Positions 52,847 through 61,687 of a DNA stretch of 64,000 bases are shown here, one piece after another. Both the position numbers and the translations under genes were made by a program. Origin of the DNA: Winogradskyella ludwigii (GTDB taxonomy: Bacteria > Bacteroidota > Bacteroidia > Flavobacteriales > Flavobacteriaceae); contig NZ_JABFDF010000001.1 in assembly GCF_013403985.1 (NCBI RefSeq), forward strand, positions 1 to 64,000, given 5' to 3'. The notes beneath the pieces are model-generated. The model worked only from the letters and a program-made list of their open reading frames with translations. It made no database searches and was not told where the DNA came from. Each line of letters begins with the position of its first letter. Within the stretch, counting starts at the first letter, position 1.

Positions 52847-53296
52847 GTGAATACCTCAAAAACAGACGACGACTTTATAAATATGGACATCATTGAGTCA
52901 CCAGAATCAGATTATTTATATACTGAATCTTCACAAATTAAAGACGCTGGAAAAGGATTATTTACAGCTATAGAAATCTTTGAACACGAAATAATTTCAA
53001 TATTCAAAGGAGAAATTATCACAAACCAAGAAGCCGAAAAAAGAGCACAACAAAACGAGGATCGGTATTTTATTAATTTATTAGATGGTAATATTATGGA
53101 TAGCATGTATACAGACTGTTATGCAAAGTATGCCAATGACGCTAAAGGAATATCGCATAGTCTTTTTAAAAACAATGCCATTATTACTTTAGATGAAGAC
53201 GATAATGTGTGTATTAAAGCATCAAAAGACATAAATCCCGGTGAGGAAATATTTTGCAGTTATGGTAAACCATATTGGAAAAAACACAGTAAATAA
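52847..53296 (+). CDS. Small SET-domain protein
   Basis: A 149-residue protein containing a minimal SET domain, the lysine methyltransferase fold. The SAM-binding start is QIKDAGKGLFTAIEIFEHEI, the pseudoknot region is YAKYANDAKGISHSLFKNN, and the end is INPGEEIFCSYGKPYWKK with the catalytic-type Tyr in CSYGKPYW. The NHS-type Asn/His of canonical SET enzymes is altered (NDAKGISHS). The GTG at 52847 is 17 bp after the Ste24 gene; ATG 52883 would shorten it by 12 residues. Bacterial SET proteins are uncommon and their targets mostly unknown. Confidence 0.8.
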   Translation: MNTSKTDDDFINMDIIESPESDYLYTESSQIKDAGKGLFTAIEIFEHEIISIFKGEIITNQEAEKRAQQNEDRYFINLLDGNIMDSMYTDCYAKYANDAKGISHSLFKNNAIITLDEDDNVCIKASKDINPGEEIFCSYGKPYWKKHSK

Positions 53297-53389
53297 AACC
53301 AAAAACTTACATTTCAAAGTTTTATAACTTATTATGAAATTCAGACAGTAACTTCACATTTTTATAACACTATAAAGCTACATTTTTTA

Positions 53390-53397
53390 TAACTTTG
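53390..53397 (+). promoter_or_regulatory. -7 promoter element of the SDR gene
   Basis: TAACTTTG fits TAnnTTTG and lies 21 bp before ATG 53419. Because it covers an in-frame TTG (53395), it excludes that TTG as the start codon. Confidence 0.5.
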
Positions 53398-53418
53398 AAT
53401 AAAAGAAAATATAAAATC

Positions 53419-54138
53419 ATGACAGAGTTAAAAAATAGAAAAGCAATAATAACAGGAGGAGGAAGAGGTTTAGGAAAAGCAACAGCTATAGCTTTTGCAA
53501 AAGAAGGCATCGATGTTGCAATTACAGGTAGAAATGAAGCCGTTTTAAAAGAAACCGTTTCAGAATTAAAAGCACTTGGTGTTAATGCCATTTATGCTGC
53601 TTTTGATGTTAGCAATTACGAGGAAGTTCAAAAAAGTATAAAATCTTTAATTGACACTCTAGGTTCTATAGACATCTTAGTAAACAATGCTGGTATTGCT
53701 GCTTTTGGGTCGCTTAATGATATGGAAGTAAACCAATGGAGGCAAATTATACAAACCAACGTTATGGGAATGTATTATGTAACTAAAGAAGTTTTACCAC
53801 ATTTAATAGCTAAAAACGAAGGTGACATTATAAATGTATCATCTACTGCTGGATTAAGTGGTAACGCAACAACATCTGCGTATTCTGCTTCAAAATTCGC
53901 CGTGATTGGAATGTCTCAATCGTTAATGAAAGAAGTGAGAAAAAACAACATTAGAGTTTGTACCTTAACGCCAAGTACAATTGCTTCAGATATGTCAATA
54001 GATTTAGGTATTGCTAAAAAAGATTCTGAAGACAGCGTTTTACAACCTGAAGATTTTGCAGAATTAATTGTATCTGGTTTAAAATTACCAAGAAGAGCTA
54101 TGATGGCAAATGCATCATTATGGTCTACTAATCCATAA
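53419..54138 (+). CDS. 3-oxoacyl-ACP reductase-like short-chain dehydrogenase
   Basis: A 239-residue SDR. NAD(P) motif ITGGGRGLGKA (about 11-21), NNAGIAAFG, catalytic Ser in INVSSTAGLSG, Tyr-x-x-x-Lys in YSASKFAVIG, and the TPSTIASDM loop. The FabG-like layout suggests a reductase of oxoacyl or similar carbonyls, but FabG paralogues are numerous and the substrate is unknown. Transcribed alone from its own -7 element; a strong terminator follows. Confidence 0.88.
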   Translation: MTELKNRKAIITGGGRGLGKATAIAFAKEGIDVAITGRNEAVLKETVSELKALGVNAIYAAFDVSNYEEVQKSIKSLIDTLGSIDILVNNAGIAAFGSLNDMEVNQWRQIIQTNVMGMYYVTKEVLPHLIAKNEGDIINVSSTAGLSGNATTSAYSASKFAVIGMSQSLMKEVRKNNIRVCTLTPSTIASDMSIDLGIAKKDSEDSVLQPEDFAELIVSGLKLPRRAMMANASLWSTNP

Positions 54139-54160
54139 GTTTCAATTTCAAATAAAATCA

Positions 54161-54201
54161 CAACAGAACCCACTTATTTGTGGGTTCTGTTGTTTTTTTT
54201 T
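54161..54201 (+). terminator. Rho-independent terminator
   Basis: A perfect 13-bp stem, CAACAGAACCCAC with GTGGGTTCTGTTG, a 6-base loop, then a run of nine T, 22 bp after the SDR stop. Confidence 0.95.
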
Positions 54202-54255
54202 AAAATTTAGAACTCTACAATATAAATAAATTCTAAATTTCCTTCAAAAAAACAA

Positions 54256-54286
54256 TTGCCCATTAAAAAGCAATTCACTAATTTAG
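54256..54286 (+). promoter_or_regulatory. Promoter of the RelA/SpoT gene, near-leaderless
   Basis: TTG (54256-54258), a 20-bp spacer, then TAATTTAG (54279-54286), a one-base variant of TAnnTTTG. The element ends 4 bp before ATG 54291, so the predicted transcript starts at or beside the start codon. Confidence 0.5.
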
Positions 54287-54290
54287 TTCT

Positions 54291-56498
54291 ATGACAGAAG
54301 AGGACATTGAAAAAGAGAACGCAGCCATTGCTAAAGCTTACAAAGAATTACTTAAAGTAAGCTACCTTACCTTAACCACTGAGGATAAAAAATTAATTCG
54401 TCATGCTTTTGAAGTTGCAGTAGACGCACACAAAAACCAAAGACGTAAATCTGGAGAAGCCTATATTTTTCATCCCATTGCTGTAGCCAAAATTGTAGCG
54501 CAAGAAATTGGTATGGATGCCACATCTATTGCAGCAGCATTGTTGCATGATGTCGTAGAAGATAACCCAGACTACACTATTGACGACATGGAGCAACTCT
54601 TTGGAGAAACTGTTGCTCGAATTGTAGATGGACTTACCAAAATTTCTTCATTAAAAAAAGACATGGATGTGTCTTTACAAGCAGAGAATTTCAGAAAAAT
54701 GCTGCTTACTTTAAATGATGATGTTCGCGTTATTATTATAAAAATAGCAGACCGTTTGCACAATATGCAAACCATGGACTCTATGCGAGCAGACAAGCAG
54801 GTTAAAATAGCTTCTGAAACCCTATACATTTACGCACCACTTGCGCACAGAATTGGACTCTACAACATAAAAACCGAACTCGAAGACTTAGGATTAAAAT
54901 ATACCGAACCAGAAGTCTACAACGATATTCATGAAAAAATAAAAGAAAGTAAAGAAGACCAGGACGCTTATATTAAAGCATTTTCTAAGGTTATAGAAGA
55001 CTCTTTAAATACAGAAGGTTTACACTACGAAATTAAAGGGAGACCAAAATCTATTTTTAGTATTCGTAGAAAAATGGTAAAACAAGGCGTTTCATTTGAT
55101 GAAGTCTACGATAAATTTGCCGTTAGAATTATCTATAAAACCGATGTTGCAAACGAAAAATTCTTAGCATGGAAAATATATTCCATCGTTACAGATCATT
55201 TTACACCCAACCCTATTAGACTTCGTGATTGGATATCATCTCCAAAATCTACAGGTTATGAAGCACTTCATATTACAGTTGTAGGACCAAAAAGTCGTTG
55301 GGTCGAAGTTCAGATTCGTAGTGAACGTATGAATGAAATTGCAGAAAAAGGTTATGCTGCGCACTATAAATACAAAAATGCAGATGACAAAGAGGATAAT
55401 CTAGACTTATGGATTAACCGTTTGCAAGAAGCTTTAGAAAACAATGAAGCAGATGCTGTAGATTTTGTAGAACAATTTAAACTCAACTTATATTCTAAAG
55501 AAATTTTTGTCTTTTCGCCTAAAGGAGATTTAAAATCACTCCCAAAAGGAGCCACGCCTCTCGATTTTGCATTTAGCATACATACAGAAGTTGGTTTAAG
55601 AACACGTGGTGCAAAAGTAAATGGTAAATTAATGCCTTTAAGTCATGTGTTGCAAAGTGGAGATCGGGTTGAGATTATGACGTCAGATAGTGCCAAACCA
55701 AATGCCAATTGGCTAGATTATGCAACAACTGCAAGAGCACGAAGCAAAATTAAATCGGCATTAAATGAAGATACTAAGCTTATAGCAGAAGAAGGAAAAG
55801 AGATTTTAAGACGAAAATTAAAACAACTTAAAGTTTCATTAAATGAAAGCTCTATTAATGAATTAGTAAGCTATTTTAAACTGAATACCTCTTTAGATTT
55901 ATTTTACCGAGTTGGTATAGGTAGCATTGATAACACCAAATTAAAAGCTTTTGCCTCGTCCCGTAGTAATGCGTTGGTCAGTTATTTTAAAAACAAAATC
56001 TATAAACCTACTGTACATAAAGACATTCATAAAGAAGAGATTACCTCTAAATATGATATGTTAGTTTTTGGTAAAGAAGAAGAAAAGCTTAACTATACTT
56101 TAGCCAATTGTTGTAATCCAATTCCAGGAGATAAAGTTTTTGGGTTTCTAACGATTAATGATGGGATTAAAATTCATAAGAAAAATTGTCCAAATGCTGT
56201 AAGTCTTCAATCTAATTATGCTTATCGAATTTTACAAGCCAAATGGATAGATTCGTCGCAGCAAGTGTACACATCACAAATTACCTTATCTGGTATTGAT
56301 GATATGGGACTGGTAAATCATATTACCAAACTGATTTCAGAAAACATGCACGTTAATATGAAAAGCTTAAGTTTCTCTAGTGACGACGGAGTATTCACAG
56401 GAAAAATAACTGTTGAAGTAAAAAACCAAACCATGCTTAAGAAAGTTATTGACAAGCTTAAAAAGATTAATGGGATAGATAAGGTAACTAGAGTTTGA
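54291..56498 (+). CDS. Bifunctional (p)ppGpp synthetase/hydrolase RelA/SpoT
   Basis: A 735-residue stringent-response enzyme. The HD hydrolase domain (about 35-190) contains SGEAYIFHPIAVAKIV and AAALLHDVVED, with intact HD residues implying (p)ppGpp hydrolysis. The synthetase domain (about 230-350) has GRPKSIFSIRRKM and STGYEALHITV. A TGS domain follows (about 395-455; EIFVFSPKGDLKSLPKGAT), then a helical region, a zinc-finger-like NCCNPIPGD and a C-terminal ACT domain (QITLSGIDDMGLVNHI). This is the usual long RSH. It makes or degrades alarmone under amino-acid or carbon stress. Likely monocistronic or with fur and purA downstream. Confidence 0.96.
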   Translation: MTEEDIEKENAAIAKAYKELLKVSYLTLTTEDKKLIRHAFEVAVDAHKNQRRKSGEAYIFHPIAVAKIVAQEIGMDATSIAAALLHDVVEDNPDYTIDDMEQLFGETVARIVDGLTKISSLKKDMDVSLQAENFRKMLLTLNDDVRVIIIKIADRLHNMQTMDSMRADKQVKIASETLYIYAPLAHRIGLYNIKTELEDLGLKYTEPEVYNDIHEKIKESKEDQDAYIKAFSKVIEDSLNTEGLHYEIKGRPKSIFSIRRKMVKQGVSFDEVYDKFAVRIIYKTDVANEKFLAWKIYSIVTDHFTPNPIRLRDWISSPKSTGYEALHITVVGPKSRWVEVQIRSERMNEIAEKGYAAHYKYKNADDKEDNLDLWINRLQEALENNEADAVDFVEQFKLNLYSKEIFVFSPKGDLKSLPKGATPLDFAFSIHTEVGLRTRGAKVNGKLMPLSHVLQSGDRVEIMTSDSAKPNANWLDYATTARARSKIKSALNEDTKLIAEEGKEILRRKLKQLKVSLNESSINELVSYFKLNTSLDLFYRVGIGSIDNTKLKAFASSRSNALVSYFKNKIYKPTVHKDIHKEEITSKYDMLVFGKEEEKLNYTLANCCNPIPGDKVFGFLTINDGIKIHKKNCPNAVSLQSNYAYRILQAKWIDSSQQVYTSQITLSGIDDMGLVNHITKLISENMHVNMKSLSFSSDDGVFTGKITVEVKNQTMLKKVIDKLKKINGIDKVTRV

Positions 56499-56592
56499 TC
56501 TTTTCTTCATGTTTAAAAAAGTTATTAAAAACATGTTCATTTCTTTAGCTGTTAATAGTTGTATTTATAATTCATATCCTATAAAAATTACT

Positions 56593-56600
56593 TAAATTTG
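56593..56600 (+). promoter_or_regulatory. -7 promoter element of the Fur-family gene
   Basis: TAAATTTG matches TAnnTTTG and ends 10 bp before ATG 56611. No well-spaced TTG was found. Confidence 0.45.
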
Positions 56601-56610
56601 TTTCTTAATT

Positions 56611-57063
56611 ATGAATGCAAACACACAAGAAAACAATCAGGAAATTGTAAAGCGCGTATTTACGCAATTCCTTGAAGGAAAAGGTCACCGAAAAACACCA
56701 GAGCGCTACGCAATACTTCAAGAAATTTACGATAGTAAAGAGCATTTTGATATCGAGTCTTTATATATTAAAATGAAGAATAAAAACTATCGTGTAAGTA
56801 GAGCAACCCTTTATAACACAATAGAATTACTTTTAGAGTGTGCTTTAGTTCGCAAGCATCAATTTGGACAAAGTCAGGCACACTACGAAAAATCATATTT
56901 CGATAAAAATCACGATCATGTAATTCTCACAGATACAGGTGAGGTTATAGAATTTTGTGACCCACGAATTCAATCCATCAAAAAAACCATAGAAGAGGTT
57001 TTTGATATTCAGATAACTAATCATTCACTATATTTTTACGGTAATCGTAAAAAAGACGACTAA
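56611..57063 (+). CDS. Fur-family metalloregulator
   Basis: A 150-residue regulator. The winged HTH (about 15-85) has [18 protein letters not shown] and [18 protein letters not shown]. The dimerisation and metal domain (about 90-150) has [27 protein letters not shown]. The HDH cluster is kept, but the structural CxxC zinc pair found in canonical Fur after HDH is replaced by VILTDTG, so metal binding differs from Escherichia coli Fur. It could be a Fur, Zur or PerR-type protein. It lies 12 bp upstream of purA, an arrangement that suggests co-transcription. Confidence 0.88.
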   Translation: MNANTQENNQEIVKRVFTQFLEGKGHRKTPERYAILQEIYDSKEHFDIESLYIKMKNKNYRVSRATLYNTIELLLECALVRKHQFGQSQAHYEKSYFDKNHDHVILTDTGEVIEFCDPRIQSIKKTIEEVFDIQITNHSLYFYGNRKKDD

Positions 57064-57074
57064 TAAGATTTAAA

Positions 57075-58355
57075 ATGGCAGTAGATTTACTACTTGGATT
57101 ACAATGGGGAGATGAAGGCAAAGGAAAAATTGTCGATGTATTTACCTCTAATTACGATATTATTGCACGCTTTCAAGGTGGCCCAAATGCAGGACACACG
57201 TTAGTTTTTAACGGAAAAAAGCATGTCTTACACACTATTCCTTCGGGAATTTTCCATGAAGACAAGGTTAACCTTGTTGGTAATGGTGTAGTAATAGATC
57301 CTGTAATTTTCAAAAAGGAACTCGATAAATTAGCAGAGCAAAATGTTGATTATAGAAAATCACTTTGCATCTCTCGTAAAGCCCATATTATTTTACCAAC
57401 GCATCGTTTATTAGATGCTGCAAGTGAAGCTTCTAAAGGTAAAGCTAAAATTGGCTCTACACTTAAAGGTATTGGTCCAACTTACATGGACAAAACGGGT
57501 AGAAACGGTATACGTGTTGGTGATATTGAATTAGCTGATTTTAAAGACAAATACAGAGCTTTAGCAGATAAGCATGAAGCAATGATTGAATTTTACAACG
57601 TAGATATTCAATATGATTTAAAAGAATTAGAAGCTGATTTCTTTGAAGCTATTGAGACTTTAAAAAGTTTAAAATTCATAGATTCTGAAGAATACATACA
57701 TCAAGCACAAGTTTCTGGAAAATCTATTTTAGCAGAAGGAGCGCAAGGTTCTTTGTTAGATATTGATTTTGGAACATATCCTTTTGTAACATCATCAAAC
57801 ACCACAGCCGCAGGAGCTTGTACAGGTTTAGGTGTTGCACCAAACCAAATTGGCGAAGTCTTCGGTATTTTTAAAGCCTATACAACTCGTGTTGGTTCAG
57901 GACCGTTTCCTACAGAATTATTTGATGAAGACGGAGAAACTATGGGTCGCGTTGGTCAAGAATTTGGAGCAACAACAGGAAGATCTAGACGTTGTGGTTG
58001 GTTAGATTTAGTTGCTTTACGCTATGCTTGTCAAGTCAATGGTGTAACACAATTAATTATGATGAAAGGTGATGTACTTTCTGGTTTTAAAACCTTAAAA
58101 GTATGTACGGCTTATAATTATAAAGGTGAAACCATCACGCATTTACCATATAATATCGAAGCAGAAAACGTTACTCCTATTTATACAGAAGTAAAAGGTT
58201 GGGCTGCAGATTTAACAGGAATGACAGAAGCTTCAGAATTACCAGATAATTTAAATGCTTATGTAGAATTCTTAGAGCAAGAATTAAATATTCCTATTAC
58301 AATTGTTTCTGTTGGACCAGATCGTAAGCAGACAATTATTCGTAAAACGGTATAA
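57075..58355 (+). CDS. purA: Adenylosuccinate synthase
   Basis: A 426-residue cytoplasmic enzyme joining IMP and aspartate with GTP hydrolysis, the first committed step to AMP. The N-terminal GLQWGDEGKGKIVD holds the catalytic Asp and the P-loop; GPNAGHT, IGPTYMDKTGRNGIRVGD, QGSLLDIDFGTYPFVTSSN and TTGRSRRCGWLDLVALRYA are all present. Full normal length. It is downstream of the Fur-family gene with a 12-bp gap, and a long stem-loop follows its stop. Confidence 0.98.
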   Translation: MAVDLLLGLQWGDEGKGKIVDVFTSNYDIIARFQGGPNAGHTLVFNGKKHVLHTIPSGIFHEDKVNLVGNGVVIDPVIFKKELDKLAEQNVDYRKSLCISRKAHIILPTHRLLDAASEASKGKAKIGSTLKGIGPTYMDKTGRNGIRVGDIELADFKDKYRALADKHEAMIEFYNVDIQYDLKELEADFFEAIETLKSLKFIDSEEYIHQAQVSGKSILAEGAQGSLLDIDFGTYPFVTSSNTTAAGACTGLGVAPNQIGEVFGIFKAYTTRVGSGPFPTELFDEDGETMGRVGQEFGATTGRSRRCGWLDLVALRYACQVNGVTQLIMMKGDVLSGFKTLKVCTAYNYKGETITHLPYNIEAENVTPIYTEVKGWAADLTGMTEASELPDNLNAYVEFLEQELNIPITIVSVGPDRKQTIIRKTV

Positions 58356-58373
58356 TTAGACCTCAATAAATTA

Positions 58374-58444
58374 TTGGTTTTTTTGTGAAAATTTAGAGTA
58401 AAGATATATAGTCTTTGCTTTAAACTCTTTCTCAAAAAAACCAA
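58374..58444. other. Long nested stem-loop after purA
   Basis: Outer arms TTGGTTTTTTTGTGA (58374-58388) and TCTCAAAAAAACCAA (58430-58444) pair with one mismatch. An inner stem pairs AGAGT...AAAGA with TCTTT...ACTCT. The T7 run makes it a possible terminator of purA, but the 71-bp nested form is larger than other terminators here and could be a small palindromic element. Confidence 0.55.
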
Positions 58445-58547
58445 TACTTTTATCTACTATAATGGTTTGTAAGCTATACAGTTCTGTTAAAAAAAACGTT
58501 AACACATACTAAAGCAAATCTATTAAGTGTTATTTTGTAAAAAACAT

Positions 58548-60350
58548 ATGCCTTTGAAACGTTTTAAACAACTCGTATTTCTATTATGCTTCACCTTTGC
58601 TTTTTTTAGCTATGCGCAAGAAAAACAAAAAATAACTATTGAATATGCTGGTAATGCCTCAACAGCTCCAGAAATTGAAGATGGTGCACTTGTATTCTTA
58701 AGAGACAAATCGCAGCAAGTTCATTTTATTCATAAAGGTATTAATATGTGGTGCGATAAAGCCATTTATTATGAAGACCAAGATTTTATAGAAGCTTTTA
58801 GTAATGTTGTATTGAAACAAGGCGACTCTATAAATATGGTGGCCAAATATTTAGAATATAGCGGAAAATCTCAATTAGCTATCGCGAGAGGAGACGTTGT
58901 TTTAACAGAACCACAATCCATATTAAAAACTGATACGCTTTACTTTGATAGAGCAAAGCAACAAGCTTATTACAACACTAAAGGAACTGTTGAAAGAGAT
59001 TCTTCAGGAACCATTACAAGCCAAATTGGTAGATATTACATGAATACGAGTAAATACCAATTTATTCAAGATGTGGTTCTTGTAAATCCTGATTATACCT
59101 TAAAAACTGAACGTCTCGATTTCTTTACAGAAAATGGACATGCTTATCTCTTTGGACCATCTACAATTGTTGGAGAAACGAGTAAAATTTATTCAGAACG
59201 TGGATTTTACGACACCAATAATAATATAGGACATTTTCAACGTAATTCAAAAATCGACTATGACAATCGCACTATTGAAGGAGATAGCTTATATTTTGAT
59301 CGCGATAAAAGTTTTGCCTCCGCAACCAATAATATTACAGTTACCGATACACTTAATAATAGCATTGTAAAAGGTCATTATGCTGAAGTTTGGCGTGCAA
59401 AAGACTCCATGTATATTACAAAACGTGCTTTAGCGATTACAGTTCAAGAAAATGATTCAATTTACATGCATGCAGATACGTTATTGGTTACAGGAAAACC
59501 TAAGAATCGCATAACACGTGCTTATTACAATGCAAGACTTTATAAAAGTGACATGGCAGGAAAAGCAGATTCCATTCATGTAGACCATAAAAAAGGGTTA
59601 ACACAAATGATTAATCTAAGTCGGTTTAGTTCTACAGATGCTTTCGCACTACAACGAAAACCAGTGCTTTGGAATATTGGAAATCAGATGACCGGAGACA
59701 CCATTCATTTAATTTCTAATCCTAAAACTGAACAACTAGATTCTCTAAAGGTATTTGAAAACTCATTCTTAATAAGTAAAGACACGATAAGTGAAGATGC
59801 ATTCAACCAAATAAAAGGACTACGATTAATTGGCTTATTTGAAGATAATGCTCTTTACAATGTAGATATTATTAAAAATGCTGAAACGATACGTTATTTA
59901 AGAAATGATGACAACGAACTCATAGGTATTCAAAAATCGAAATCTGGAAATATCAATGTAAAAATCCTAGATCAAGCTATTGATGAAGTCCGATTTATCA
60001 ACCAAGTTGATGGTGATATTTTTCCAGAATCAGATTTTCCTAAAAGTGCTAGAAAACTAAGAGGTTTTGATTGGCGAGGAGAAGAACAGCCTTTATCTGT
60101 AGACGATTTATTTAAAGATGATCCTCCATTAAATCTAACAAAAATTAAAGGTTTAGACGATTATGTTCCACCTGAAGAATTTATAGACGACAAATTAACT
60201 GAGCGTGTAAAAGAAGCCGGAAAAGCCACTCCTAAAAAGGAAAATAAAGCCGCAAGAAGTCTACCTCAAAAGCCCACAGTTAAGCCTTTAAAATCAGAGA
60301 CAGAAACAGATCAAACGACAAACGAAACAACTAAAAAAGAAGGTCAATAA
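58548..60350 (+). CDS. OstA-like (LptA/organic-solvent-tolerance family) periplasmic protein
   Basis: A 600-residue exported protein with a signal peptide ending FAFFSYAQ. Residues about 25-420 are a stack of LptA/OstA-type beta-jellyroll repeats (VQFIHKGINMWCDKAIYYED, NVVLKQGDSINMVAKYLEYS, GDVVLTEPQSILKTDTLYF, YHIRTIEGDSLYFDRDK-like repeats). Such proteins bind lipopolysaccharide lipid tails during transport to the outer membrane. The C-terminal 90 residues are charged and low-complexity. An upstream GTG (58527) would place seven residues before the signal; ATG 58548 is used. Its stop is directly adjacent to the next start. Confidence 0.85.
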   Translation: MPLKRFKQLVFLLCFTFAFFSYAQEKQKITIEYAGNASTAPEIEDGALVFLRDKSQQVHFIHKGINMWCDKAIYYEDQDFIEAFSNVVLKQGDSINMVAKYLEYSGKSQLAIARGDVVLTEPQSILKTDTLYFDRAKQQAYYNTKGTVERDSSGTITSQIGRYYMNTSKYQFIQDVVLVNPDYTLKTERLDFFTENGHAYLFGPSTIVGETSKIYSERGFYDTNNNIGHFQRNSKIDYDNRTIEGDSLYFDRDKSFASATNNITVTDTLNNSIVKGHYAEVWRAKDSMYITKRALAITVQENDSIYMHADTLLVTGKPKNRITRAYYNARLYKSDMAGKADSIHVDHKKGLTQMINLSRFSSTDAFALQRKPVLWNIGNQMTGDTIHLISNPKTEQLDSLKVFENSFLISKDTISEDAFNQIKGLRLIGLFEDNALYNVDIIKNAETIRYLRNDDNELIGIQKSKSGNINVKILDQAIDEVRFINQVDGDIFPESDFPKSARKLRGFDWRGEEQPLSVDDLFKDDPPLNLTKIKGLDDYVPPEEFIDDKLTERVKEAGKATPKKENKAARSLPQKPTVKPLKSETETDQTTNETTKKEGQ

Positions 60351-61526
60351 TTGAAACACGACTTTTTAAAATATCAAGCACAAACGACACCGCATCCTTT
60401 AGCGATGGAAATTAGTCATGCCAAAGGAAGTTATATTTACGACAGTAAAGACAAAGCATATCTCGATTTTGTTGCTGGAGTTTCCGCTTGTAGCTTAGGC
60501 CATTCACACCCTAAAGTTGTTAATGCTATAAAGGAACAATTAGATAAGTATCTTCATGTAATGGTTTATGGTGAATATATCCAACAACCAGCTTTAGAAT
60601 TAACGAAGTTATTAGCCAAACACTTACCTAAACCTTTAGAATCTACATATCTCGTAAACTCAGGAACAGAAGCTATTGAAGGCAGTTTAAAATTAGCGAG
60701 ACGCTACACAGGGCGCTCAGAAATTATTGCTGCAAAAAATGCTTATCATGGGAATACTATGGGTTCTCTAAGCCTTATGGATTATGAAGAACGCAAGCAA
60801 CCCTTTTTACCACTAATACCAGATATTAAACATATTGAATTTAATTCTGAAGCCGATTTAAATCAAATTACAAATAAAACCGCAGCAGTTATTCTAGAAA
60901 CTATTCAAGGAGGAGCCGGATTTATTGAACCAACTAATAATTATCTAACTAAAGTACAACAACGCTGTAACGAAGTTGGAGCCGTATTTATTTTAGATGA
61001 AATTCAGCCAGGTATAGGAAGAACAGGAAAACTATTTGGTTTTGAGAATTACAACTGCCAACCAGATATTGTAGTTACAGGAAAAGGATTAGGAGGTGGT
61101 TTACCTATTGGTGCGTTTACGGCATCTAAACAAATGATGGATTGCTTAAGTGACAATCCTAAACTAGGCCATATAACAACCTTTGGAGGCAACGCTATTA
61201 TTGCCGCTGCTGCTTTAGCAACCTTGAAAGAAATTACGGAATCCAATCTAATGGCTGAGACCTTAGAAAAGGAACAATTGATTAGAAAACATCTTCAGCA
61301 CAAGCATATTAAAGATATTAGAGGTCGTGGACTAATGTTAGCCGCATTTACAGAAAGTGCAGATCTTACAAGTCAAGTAATTTTGAAGGCTCAAGACCAA
61401 GGATTAATCTTGTTTTGGTTACTTTTTGAACCCAAAGCCATCCGAATTACACCTCCATTAACCATTTCTAATGATGAAATAATTAAAGGATGTGCTATTA
61501 TAACTTCAATATTAGACGAAATTTAA
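60351..61526 (+). CDS. Class III (ornithine-type) PLP-dependent aminotransferase
   Basis: A 391-residue aminotransferase of the acetylornithine/succinyl-DAP/4-aminobutyrate group. Visible: DFVAGVSACSLGHSHPKVV, LVNSGTEAIEGSLKLAR (PLP phosphate contact), AYHGNTMGSLSLM, LDEIQPGIGRTGKLFGF (Asp pairing the pyridine N) and VVTGKGLGGGLPIG with the Schiff-base lysine. It starts at a TTG directly after the OstA-like stop (zero gap); the encoded KHDFLKYQAQTTPHPLAMEI fits the family start, so TTG is credible. The exact amino donor and acceptor are unknown. Confidence 0.9.
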   Translation: MKHDFLKYQAQTTPHPLAMEISHAKGSYIYDSKDKAYLDFVAGVSACSLGHSHPKVVNAIKEQLDKYLHVMVYGEYIQQPALELTKLLAKHLPKPLESTYLVNSGTEAIEGSLKLARRYTGRSEIIAAKNAYHGNTMGSLSLMDYEERKQPFLPLIPDIKHIEFNSEADLNQITNKTAAVILETIQGGAGFIEPTNNYLTKVQQRCNEVGAVFILDEIQPGIGRTGKLFGFENYNCQPDIVVTGKGLGGGLPIGAFTASKQMMDCLSDNPKLGHITTFGGNAIIAAAALATLKEITESNLMAETLEKEQLIRKHLQHKHIKDIRGRGLMLAAFTESADLTSQVILKAQDQGLILFWLLFEPKAIRITPPLTISNDEIIKGCAIITSILDEI

Positions 61527-61687
61527 ATATTAAAAAACAACACTAACGATCTAATAAACAAACCCTTAACTCACTTAACATAAAGTAATATCTCAATGTT
61601 AATTATTTTGTTAAGAACATTAGTTTAAAAAGTCATCTCGCGCAGTGGATAACTGTAATTTTATTTCAGCTAATTATTAAACCATTT

